In this document: positions 42,201 to 54,200 of the stretch, piece by piece
How positions within the stretch are numbered: the first letter of the stretch is position 1
Layout of the letters: each line of letters opens with the position of its first letter
Assembly (NCBI GenBank): GCA_035772405.1
Contig: JAYKKM010000044.1
Coordinates: forward strand, 2,463,501-2,527,500
Direction of reading: 5' to 3'
DNA from: Chrysogorgia sp. JL179-B06
Taxonomy: Eukaryota > Cnidaria > Anthozoa > Scleralcyonacea > Chrysogorgiidae
Length of the DNA stretch: 64,000 nucleotides
Position numbers and translations under genes: made by a program
The notes under the pieces: model-generated
The model's input: only the letters and a program-made list of their open reading frames with translations
Told to the model about the DNA's origin: nothing
Database searches by the model: none

Positions 42201-45200
42201 TACTCATTCGCTACGCTCATTCGTAAAATATTGTTTTCACCACTCGAAGATAAAATTCATATCTTCGCACCACCGTGTAATATCCTCTATTTATTTCACC
42301 AGGAACTACAATTTATTTATTTATTACGAATATTTAAAAACAGGATAAAAACTTCAACAATTACAAATTGCTGTTATCAATGTTTGTCCTGTATGAATAA
42401 ATTAAAATACAAATACTATAAATAGAATATATAAATTATATGCAATATATAGATTAAACTCTAAAATAAATCAAAAATCAATAGTCAATAGTGTCATCCA
42501 TAAAATTGTTTGAGGTGCTTCTTAAAAGATTTATCATAGCATAGCTTTCTTATATTCAAGGGTAACTCGTTAAATATCTTGGCTCCCATATAAAAGAACC
42601 CTCTCCGAGCATATTCAGTCTTAAAGGATGGAGAACAACAGCATTCTTATTGTTTCTGGTATTTCTACTATGATCTTGAATAAGGAAATATCCCTTAAAT
42701 GCATCGCATATATCATCGTTTAGAATTTTACTGAGTAGATGACAAGATCTAATCCTGTTAGCAATAACAGGGGATATAACAGGTATACCTCATCGTTGGT
42801 TCGATCTCCCAAAATCAACTTTTGTGCACGAGCATAGAGAGAAGATAGTTTCTCTAATTGGGTAGATGTTAATTTCAAACTTAAAATCCCACAATACGTT
42901 AAAACAGGCAAAATCATAGCATTGTTTTGAATTCTTGAGCAGTTTAAATCCAGACAGTATCTAAGTCTAGAGAGCAAACTAATCGTCCTGAAGCTCTTTT
43001 GTAACTCTTCTCAAAATTGGAATTTAAATTAAGGGTAGCATCGATCTCGAATCCTAGGTACTTGTAGGTTGTAGTGACTTGTATGGGTTCGCCTCGATAC
43101 TCAATACTAAGTGGCTCATTTAATTTAGATAGACGTTGAGCGATTCCAAACAGTAGAGCTTCCGTTTTACCTTTCTTTAAATTGACAATTAGTTTATTCT
43201 CATCAAACCAGTTACCAAGTGCAGTCATTTAAGATGACAGTTTGGAGTTAATTTCATTGATATCCTGGACAAAAGGTTCTTGGGACATCAATTGCAAATC
43301 CTCAAAAACAGCCATGTGTCCAAACAATTTTGTCCAGGATTGTAGATCAATAAGCAGTTCAACTTCAAAGCAATACGACCTGCACTAATGGGACTAATCG
43401 GTAAACAACTTACAGTTTTTCAATTAATTCCTTTTCGTCTATAGAACTTTCTAAATCTCGTTTGTTTCCTAATACAAGAATCTAAAACAAAAAGGAAATA
43501 TGGCAGATTTAATGAATATTTCTAACTACATGTGTTTCATTGCAAACTTGAAAGCAATAAATGAATAGATGTTTTCAATAATTACGTCAAGATTCATTAG
43601 AGATGAATGACAATTAATCGGTTAAGCCGATTTTAAATAATCAGTAATCAGCCGTTTTTAAATAATCAGTAGTCGACTGTTTTTAAATAATTGGTAATCG
43701 GCCGATAATCTCCCGTTTTTAAATAATCGGCAGATAATCGCCCGTTTTAAAATCGGTAATCGGTCGATAATCGGTAATTTTTTAATTAATGGAATATAAT
43801 TGCACCTTAAAGTGCCACTACGATGAAAATTCACCTCCGTCTTTTAGATTTTCTTTAGCATAGAATAGTATTTCAGGGTCGAAAGTGATCATCAATGTAA
43901 AAAAAAACTAAAAATTGGCATTTTGAAGTAAGTATTTTGAGCTCTGAAATCACTATTATTTAGGCCACCATTACTAAAAACGTGTTCCAAGTGAGCCCGC
44001 AATTTCAAAAGGTAATATTGTTTGTGACGTCAGATTCTCAATGCTACGCCTGAATTTCGGTCGAGGTCATTTGTTTTCTTGTTTTTTTCGAGAAGTAGAT
44101 GAAATGTTCAGCCTTTCAGACGAAGAATTTGAAAAAACGACCTTCGTTTACTTGAAGAATTAGCCACGTGGAGTCTTCGCGTTGAGAATCTGACGTCACT
44201 TCGTTACGCTGGTCAAGAACATGAACGATTAATGGCAGACATAACAACTCCAGATTCGGAGTAAGAAAAATAATACTTGCCATCGTCGAATCGCAAAACG
44301 GTTTCGACCAAGTAATATTTAGCAGCTCTGCTTTATAAATACGTAAAAATATCGATAGGTAAACATTTGATCGTAGACGTAGTGGCACTTTAAGCACTAA
44401 CGGATATATTTAATCTGTATCTTTCAACGGCTATAAATGTTGATAAAGAAACACGCTCGTTTAAGCCCGATTTTCAAATCCGAAAATAGTGTTTTACTTA
44501 CAGGTATTCCAGACAACTGCGGTTTATCTAAGAGATTATGCAACTCATTTTTGGAAGCGTCAAATTTGTCGTGATCTGCGGCATCTACCATGTACCTAAA
44601 GAAAAAAACCCGAATTTACCTTATTAGAATATTAGGTCACTTATATCATCACGGGGTTGGTTTACCTCTCATGAAATTATTCCGGGGTGGGGGGGGGGGG
44701 GTCAGGGGAGCAACTTTCACACGCTTTCTCCAATCGTCTCGGTCTTCCATAATTGTCTGTAGCTCCTGAATTCTCTCCATCCCAGTATCTTCCAGCAAAG
44801 TATTCACGTAGGAGAGTCTTCTTCTTCCTCTACTCGTTCTTCTTTCTGTTGGTTGCCAGAGTACCAGCTTGCTAGCAACTTCTTCACCATGTCGGATGCA
44901 ATGTCCGGCGAGACGCATCCTTCTCTGTTGTTGTACCTTTAATGTAACTTTTGGTAGTTCCTTGTAGAGTATGACTTTTCCAGGATACATTTTTGAGTGC
45001 CATCCTGAGCATTCTCGTATAGCAGCCATCCAACTGTTTCTTCAGAGTTTTTGTGAATGTCCATGTTTGTACTCCATAGAGTAAAACAGATTCCACTGTT
45101 GCAACAAACAATCTAACTTTCAGTTTCCTTGGTAGTTTCGAGCTCCATATTTTCCTCAACTTGTGGCATGTACTCCAGGCAAGAGCTTTTCTCACAGCAA

Positions 45201-48200
45201 AGTCTCTGTCAGTACTTTATGTCCACGCTCCCAGGTACTTGAAGTTATCGACTACCTTCAATGTTTTGCCATTTCTTACTTTCACTGTTACAGGTGTTTC
45301 ATGGTTTTTCTTAGCATTGCAGTGCAATCCAACCCTTTCTGCTTCCTGTTCTAATCGGCTCATTACTTCCTGTGTTTGTTCCATCTCCTCTGTTAGTAGT
45401 GCAAGGTCATCAGCAAAGTCAAGGTCAGTGACAGTAATTGCTGGATGGCGTCTACTTCTTTGCCTGTGCAGTTGAAATCCAAGTTTTTCTTCTCTGCCAT
45501 TGTAGGTTCTGCGCATCACATAGTCCAGAACAATGGCAAAGAGGTATGGGGATAGGGTGTCAACAGTACTCCTGTTTTCACTTCAAAATACTCAGTTTCA
45601 CCATCTGGGGTGATCACCTTAGCTCTGGTGTTTTCATAGAGCTTACTGATTGCTCTCAGCATTCTTGGTGGTATATCATATGCTTTGAGTATTTTCATCA
45701 TCATTCCTCTATGCACCGAGTCAAAAGCCTTTTTAAAGTCGACATAGATGATGATAGCTTTCCTGTTATGACTTTTAACTCCTTATATCAGCCTTCTAAG
45801 TGCAAGGATGTGTGCTGTTGCTGAGCGGCCTGGTCTGAATCCATTCTGATTAGGTCTAAGGTGTTTATCCATCTTCGGTTGTATTCTGTTGAGGATCATT
45901 TTGTTGACTATCTTCGCAACGATGGATGAAAGGCTAATCCCTCTGTAGTTCCCAGTGTCACTCAGATGACCAGATTTTGGTAACGGTAGCATATCTATCT
46001 CAGACCATTGATCAGGCCTCACGCCGTCATTTAACAACTTATTTGCAAATCCAAGGATGATGTCATCTAAATCACTACTTCTGGTGGAATATTATCAGCG
46101 CCTGATTGTTTTCCTTCTCTCATATTTTTCTTAGCCAATTCCATTTCACGTGCTGTGAAGTCCCCATCTTCAAGTTGTAGGCCATCTAGCATCATCACAA
46201 GGTCGTCGTTCTCGTTCCCGCCTTCGACATCAGGATCTTTTCCAAGCAAGTTGTGGAAATGTGTATACCACTTCTTGATTCTATCTTCCCTGGAGATAAT
46301 CTCTTCAGTTTTTCCGTGTGTACACGCAAACACTTGATTCTTTTGCAACAAACCCGTATAAATATGGTTCGATTTTATTGAAATACCGATTTTTCTTCGG
46401 TTTTTCGGTTTTCCGGTTTTTCTCCAAAAGCAACATCGGTTAAATCGGTTTTCAAAAAACATCGGTTTTTTCCGGTTTATCGATTAACCGCCTCACCGAC
46501 TCATTCATGACATTTGTCAGGATTGCCATTGAAGATGACTGACATTATTCTGCCGTTTATTGGTTTTACTTCGGCCAGCGCTTTCTCTGCTTGATTGTTG
46601 ACTAATATTCCTACACCTCCTGCTGCTGCTCCATTGGAATTCCTCCACGCACTTGTTGTTATTAGCGTGCAATTGTCAAGTTGTTCGATGAGAATAGGAT
46701 CTTCCTTGTGCACTATCTTGTGATCAACTACCCCTAGAATGTTTAACTTACATTTCTTAAAATTTCTTGCCATGTCTCGAAACGTTTCTCTTTCTCCCTC
46801 AGTGTTCTTGTATTGAATGTTCCAATTTGTAAGTACTTTTTAGTACTCAAAAGTTCAATTCCTTTGTTCTTGCCATCATTTACTTCCCTTCCAGTTGGAT
46901 TTAAGGAAGCATCTTCATCAGTCTTTGTGGGACCTGCTCAGGGGCGGATCTAGGGGTAGTCAAACCAATCACGCGACTAAGGTAAAAATTGCGCAGTTAA
47001 TTAATTAAGTAAATTAATTCAAACTGCGGTCCATAGCAAAGACATTAATATTCAAATATCAACTTTCATACAGCGGCAAGGCCTTCAATAAAGTAATATA
47101 ATATCAAGTCACAGAACAGCGGTCTTGCGCGTGAGTTTTGATCGCTCTGTAGTCTGATTCCAGCCATCCGATTGGCCAATTTGCTTTTTGATCGATCTGT
47201 GGGAGTTCTGATCGGTTTGTTGCTCAGGGGCTCGTATACAAGCTATCCGATTGGCTAATTCAAAAAATATCTGAATTCTCATTAGCTACATTTTTTGATC
47301 GATCATCAGCTTGAACGCGAAGGTCAATTTCAAGTGCCACAGAAATATAAAAGCGAAATAGCGAATATACTGCAATGTCTTATAGTATTTACGAGACTGT
47401 GAAGTCCGCGTTTGAGAGAAACGATCGGCCATATCTTCAAGATGTTTACGCTGATCTGATGAAGCGAATGGACGCTTTGCCGAAGAGTTCTGATGAAGAG
47501 CTGTTCAGTGCTATCAACAACACGAGCTTCTGCCTCAGTAGAAATTTTGGTGCCGAATCTTTCATCCCGAAGTATGTTCGAGAAAGGAAACACAAGTCTT
47601 GTACAGCCATAATATATTGTATTTTAACTAAATTTGACTCTTATTATAATATACTGTAGTGTAGACATTTTGTTTATGCTTTTTGTCGCCTGATATTAGT
47701 TTAAAATTTTGATTTGGATGATGGATATCTATTATCCATATAATGTATTATGGACTGTGTCAGTGTGTCTTGTTGACATGTTAGACCACATGGCTTGGTG
47801 TAATACGATCTCAGATGTGATAAATTGTGATTTGTGACATATTTTAATCAACAGCCTTTGGCTTTCCAGGACAAAAATTATTTTACCGTTTACTCTTTAG
47901 ACATATTGACTGATGTCATGTTTGTAACTTTGTGTAAACTATAGATGTATTAATAACTAATCATACCTCCCTGAAAAATTTCCGTACCCCCCCCCCCCCC
48001 CCCCGAATGTTCACAAACGAAAATTTTGACTAACGTACGAAAAATCCTGGATCCGCCCCTGGACCTGCTTGAACATCAGGAATGGTTGTGTCAGGGGCTT
48101 TAACCCTGGTGCTGTTTCCGTGTGTCTTCATAGGGGTTTCGGTTGCGCACGTATTAATTTCCATCTAATTCGGAATATTTGGGTCTCACCCATTGTCTAA

Positions 48201-51200
48201 CGTTTAAGATCATCTGCGTGACACCTTCTTAGTTCAACGCCAGAAACCAGGTCTGTTAGGTACTGTCAATGACTAAATCCAACAACCTGCTGCCGATGTT
48301 TTCTACTGCGTAACCCTGCTCGGGTGGCTACCAGGGCACTATGCCTTGCCAAAGGGCATCCCCTGTCGCAGCTAACCTCTATATCTAGCCGGTGGATGGG
48401 AGTTAACATCACCATCACCACAACTGCAAGTGGACTTCTTTCCCATATGTTATACACTGAAAGACTCCGAAAACGCTTTTAATTTGAATTGTTTGTTTTA
48501 CAAAAACTCAAGGCTAAAACGTAAACAATTCCATTCCCTCCATGAACATGATGATGATGATGATGACCAGGTCTATTTATTATTACAGATTCTGTCTTTC
48601 TGCCACTTATAATGTATATTAAATTTTTCGTCAAATACATATATGGAAAAAGTGACTGCCCCAAAGTTGAGAGACGACACATGGACGATACAGGAGTACG
48701 TACGAATTTCGAATACTTCTTTAAATTATTGAATTACACACAACCCCCTTTTGTTAAAACAAGTATTTTCCATCGTATCGGTTTCGGAAGTCACGGTCGG
48801 ATTTGTTACCAAATCCCACTCGTTTTCTTAAACGAAGATATCAACCTCAGGAAGCAAAAAGATGTGATGCACCCACCACTTCAGCAGAGAATTTAGGGAC
48901 TGGTCATAAATTACCAGGGGGGAGGGCGGTGGAGGTTCGAAGTAAAAAGTTTAAAAAATGACCCCTCCCCCTGCACAAAATAGCTCGGACTTCTAAAATA
49001 AACGTTCATACTGAAGCATATCTGTCAAAAATAATTATACTGGTTAATTTTGCTCGTGAATTTTTAAAATGTATGTAAAATGACATTTGACTCTAGGATA
49101 TATAAAACATGTATACGTTTTATGTTTGAATAAATGCATGTTACTATTATACTATTAATTACTATTTTATTACACTATTTTACAATAATCACTGTGATCT
49201 TTGAGCTTATATCGATTTGACCCTCCATTTTGATAGTTCAATTTTATATAATACCCTCCCTTTTGAGGGGCTGAAAAAGTTATGACCCTCCCACTTTCTC
49301 CACCCTACCTCCCTCTCCCCCTGGTAATTTATGACCAGTCCCTTATTAAGAACAAAAACAAAAACAAATGAAGATAAAACACGTGAAGATAAACCACTTG
49401 AAGATAAAATGAAGATGATATCATCTATGTATTGGGCGATTCTCCCGTCACACATGTGACATTGCTATTCCTTTGGGCTTCTCACTAAGTGTGAAGCCCA
49501 AAGGAATAGCAATGTCACGTGTGTGACGGGAGAATCGCCCTATTGGTAGTTCACTACCTTTATTATTTTTGTTCAAAATATTATTGTTAGACTCACACAA
49601 TACAGTTCACTCCACGGCAATAACGCTCCCACATGCTTCGGAATCTTGGTTGTCCACCAATATCCCAAACCTAAAAGGTATTGAAAGTTACGATAAATCT
49701 TATAAAGTTAATTTAGCCAGTTTACCATTAATATGAACTTCGCAAAGCTATTAACTTGACTTGTGAAATTCATGAATAATTAATGAGGCTAAGCCACAAT
49801 CACAGCGTGCTATTTTGGTCACATGTATAGCTTTGTAAAGCTCAATAAAGATTGAATACTGATTAGACAATCTTTAACAAAGTTATGAATGCTTATTAAC
49901 TCAAAATTTTCTATTGTCTGATTTGGAAGAACTTTTAAAATGATAAAGTAACTTATTTTGAAGATTTTCGTTTCTTCGCTTTCTTTTTGAGATATATTAG
50001 TTTGATATGAAAAATGTCCGATATGAACACATGCATAATGAGTTATCAGAGAATGTTATATATCTTTGCATTCATCAAATAATAAAAACACTAAAGTGTG
50101 AATAACACGTGTGTATGTTTCTCCCACAACACCAAACCTCTCGATTTTAAAGGTTCGTTCGAGAATGAAGAGATCACACATCTCTCCAATAAATTAATTT
50201 CTAACCTCAAGGGTGTCCCAGCTAGTATTCACAGCAACTTTATTAATATGCCAAATCATTCAAATCATATTTATTCTTTACAGAAAGTACACCAATTTCA
50301 TTGAATCCACATGTATTCACCAAACTTGCGGCTGGCAGCAGTGTTATTAGAATTTTTGGCAAATTCAACAACCTATAACTTGAAGCTTACTTTGTAATAT
50401 AACTTCTGAATTTTGTTAGTGGCATGTTGATGTGCTTACTTACTAGCACAAGATTCAGCAGAAAATGTTTCTGATTGTGTTGATTGATTTTGGGTCGTAG
50501 AAAATCGACTTATATCATGCTGGGATATGGTATATAAAGCCAGATGGATATATGGTACTGTTATATATGGTAAATTGTTATAATGCTGTTTACATTAAGT
50601 TTGATCTTTGTACATGTATACCTATATTTACCTTATGGCTTATACCAGTGGTATAATAAATAAATAAATGAGAAATCTGATATGTATGGTAGCCTTCCAG
50701 CTAAAATTTAAAGCACATATTTAATGTCAAAGCTGTTGAAAACATCGCCCAGTAGGACGTCCATGTGTATGCCACCACATATTCGCAACCACATGCACAT
50801 GAGACAAGATGGCGTCTTTTTGGGTTGCTTCTGTTAGATATACAAACGTTAGCTACTGGATTACAACACTTTGTAGAGTAGTGTGGTTTTATAAATTTTG
50901 ATTTTCTGAAGAAGTCAACAGATACCACTATATTGTCCAAACTAAATTATGTTTTTAGAAAATACAGATTTTTTAATAGAGATTTTTCCATTACTTGAAT
51001 AGCATAATCTAATTAATTAATTAATTAATTCGAATTTTGAATCTTGACTGTACCCATCTTCTCCACATTTTCCTTTTAGGCTATAATATGACCTCCCCTC
51101 AGCTACATTCTGCTAAAACTCATTTAATTGTTTGCACTACAAATTAATCCTTGTTAGCATCCCGGCATGTAGACAACTACTAAGTCAGTCCTTTTCGTTT

Positions 51201-54200
51201 GACCAAACTGTGTGCGCTGTTTGTCAGGTACCCGAAAACCTTCACAAAAACACAATAAATCTGAAAAAACCTATATTCCATTAACTAAATTATTGTAGAC
51301 CAAAATTACAATACTGTACATGTGTTTATATATGAAGCAATCCTTGTGACTAGGCTCTCGGCAACGGCCTCTGTAGCTCAGTGGTCAGAGCACTGCACTA
51401 CTAAAGTGCAGGGTCGCAGGTTCAACTCCAGCCAGGAGGCCTTGAGGTTGCTTTTTCAAAACTGGTCCTGGTTTGGTCATAAAATGTATATATACACCAG
51501 GTACCAACACTTTTAAAAGAAACTACTTTCCAAGCATAACTTGCAGAGGTCCACCTTGTTTTTAGCCAATCAGATTTGATCCGAACATGCAATCCAGCCA
51601 CTTGTATGACCAGATCAAGATGTATTCAATTTGTTAATTAAAGATTGTTGCATTTCAGACAAATGCATACTTGTGTTGAATATATAACAAGCATTTTCAA
51701 AATGATATACGGTATATTCCATCGTTGCCATATGTGAACAAGATTGAATGAGGACTCCCTATTTTCAGGCTATGTGCAGCCAGGGTGCATTCCATATACT
51801 CCACGCCAGATATCTCTGGTGTGGACTCGCCAAAATGGTTGGCGTGTTGGCATAAGATCATCAGACTATAAGTGCTTGGCATAGCGGCACGTGCGCTGAA
51901 AAGTGATTGGCGTATTGCTAAGCGTTTTTTAAGCGTTTCTGCTTCATGTTGTTACTTGCTTAGGCATATCAATATTGCTTTCAACCTCGTCCTCAGGGTC
52001 TTGTGTGTTTTGAAATTAAGCCACAAAAAGGCCATATGTACTTCTAGTACGTATTCCATATAAGGAAGTGACCGACGAGCAAATAGAAGGCATTGACGAG
52101 CAAATAGAAGGCATTTGCCATTAACGAACAAATACATGGCACTCGTACCAGCCCGCTGGATGTGCAGGGATTATTAACACGTTACGATATGTTCGATTAT
52201 CCGCTCTTTTTAAGAAAACTAGTAAACTACGTTCGCTAGCAGGATAAGCTGTACGCATATTGTAAACAGATAATTTATCTTTGTTTTAATATATATTGTA
52301 GCTTTGGGAGTTGATTATTTCTTAAGAAAACGTTCGTCGAAAACAGCCGTGTTTTTGTTTACAAGATGGTATCCGTATTAGGAAAATTATGTTTTGGCAT
52401 GTTCGATTATCCGCGCTTTTAAAGAGAACTAAGTTAGCTACCGGGATAAAGCTGTACGTATGTTGTAAATAGATAATTTAACTTTCCTAGCTTTGGGGGT
52501 GGTTTATTTCTCAAGAAAACATTTGCCAAAGGGTTAGGACCTTTATTGTTTTGGGGTCGGTTACAATCCAATTAACAAGGAGGCTGGTACGAGGGTTGAA
52601 CGTGTCAGCTATTTGCTCGTTAATTCACTCTATTTGCTCGTCAATGCCTTCTATTTGCGCTTCCTTATAAGGAATACGTACTAGATACCCCTATCAAAAA
52701 GGCACATTATTTCCTCAGTAATTGCACAATCTCGGCATTTGTTATAACCACCAGACCACCATTTTTTATATTGCATAATCTTGGCATGGCGAAGTATTCA
52801 GAGTATCTCCAGGGAATGTAGTACTAGTACACTTTGTAGATGTCACAATTCTGTCAAGTTGGGGGCGAATATGCTTCACAAATGTCTTCACTTTCTCATA
52901 ATTGTCAGATAAAAATGCAGATGAATTGATTTATTAGTTTTCTAAAAATAACCGATTTTTACCGACAACCGCCCCAGGGTGCATTCCATGTAAACTGCAT
53001 GCCGGAGATATGCCGAATACTTCCGAACACCACGCCAAGATTATGCAATATCAAAATTGGGGGTCTGGGGAGAGTGATTTTAGGCATTTGAAAACCAGGC
53101 TTTGCCCTAAGAAAAATGCGCGCGGGCAATGTACGCTGCGCGCGCGACGTTGAAATTGCATGACTTACAATCCAGTTTATTTACCGGTACATTTTCATAG
53201 AAATTAAATCACTTTCATAGCTTTCATTGGAGACGCTTTCGTTGCAAGAAGTCTCTTCAGTGGCAGTGGCTACAAATGAATCACTGCCTGCTTCATCCAG
53301 TTTCTGTCTGTGCGGATGAACATGATCGGCTCCTTTGCTTCTTACTCTTGAGGTAGATTTTGACGGCATCATCGGCATGGTTGATAATCTCGGACCTTTC
53401 TTCTGTGCTCCACAAACCATCGTTGCCATAAACAATCAGCGATTCGTTTCTGGTTTCATGGTGCATAGACAGTCGCTTGCCGTACGTTTGACAGATCAGT
53501 TTGATCCCAAGATACTCACGACAAGGCTTAACAACTTGCAAAGGTTCGGAAATTCCTCACGACAATATGACGTCAGTATTTCGTTGATAAAATTCTCGGC
53601 AGTTTACAACCTTTTCTATTTGTTGCATTTTTTTAAAATTTTCTGCTTATGCAGCACTCTAGTTCTTTCTCATCAGTAATTTAATACCTTTTGACCAAGT
53701 TATTGTCTCGCTCCATTGTCGAAGAAATTGTAATTTTGTGTGTGCGGTAAATCGCTCGTTTCTTCGAGCTTCAGCGTGTGTGGGCGCGTGCACACGCAAT
53801 CACATGCCCCTTATGGCAAGGCTTGGAAAACTGAGGAAATAACATGCCTTCTTGCGGCTTAATTTCAAAACACACAAGACCCTGAGGATAAGGTTGAAAG
53901 CAATATGCCTAAACAAGTAACAACATAAAGCAGAAATCACTTTTCGGCGCACGCACCACTACGTCAAGCACTTATAGTTTAACGATCTTACGCCGACACG
54001 CCAACCATTTTCACGAGTCCACGTGGGAGATCTCCGGCGTGGAGTATATGGAATGCACACTGGCAACCGCCAGCTTGGCCCATGTAATCGCCCGTATTAA
54101 AGCAGGCTAGCCAGGAACCCAAGATTACATTATAATAAACAAATGCGGATATCCAAGCACGCCAAACTTGTCTCAGCTACCGAACCAGATTAGTTAACGA

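Larger units (their letters stand above)
44649..48430 (-). pseudogene. LINE with endonuclease and RT parts, interrupted
   Basis: Minus-strand pieces in order: 5' part 48062-48430; endonuclease 46501-46773 ([20 protein letters not shown]); linker 46067-46330; RT 45783-46037 ([40 protein letters not shown]); 45516-45716 ([13 protein letters not shown] [18 protein letters not shown]); ADD site [11 protein letters not shown] at about 45217-45519; C-terminus 44649-45195 ([29 protein letters not shown]). Interrupted by a hAT element and by a cggttttt-rich tract (46340-46500). Several frameshifts. In ARL8 intron 3. Confidence 0.88.

Noticed and set aside
45161..45824. Plus-strand frames of 104 and 128 codons
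   Set aside because: Opposite-strand shadows of the LINE RT.
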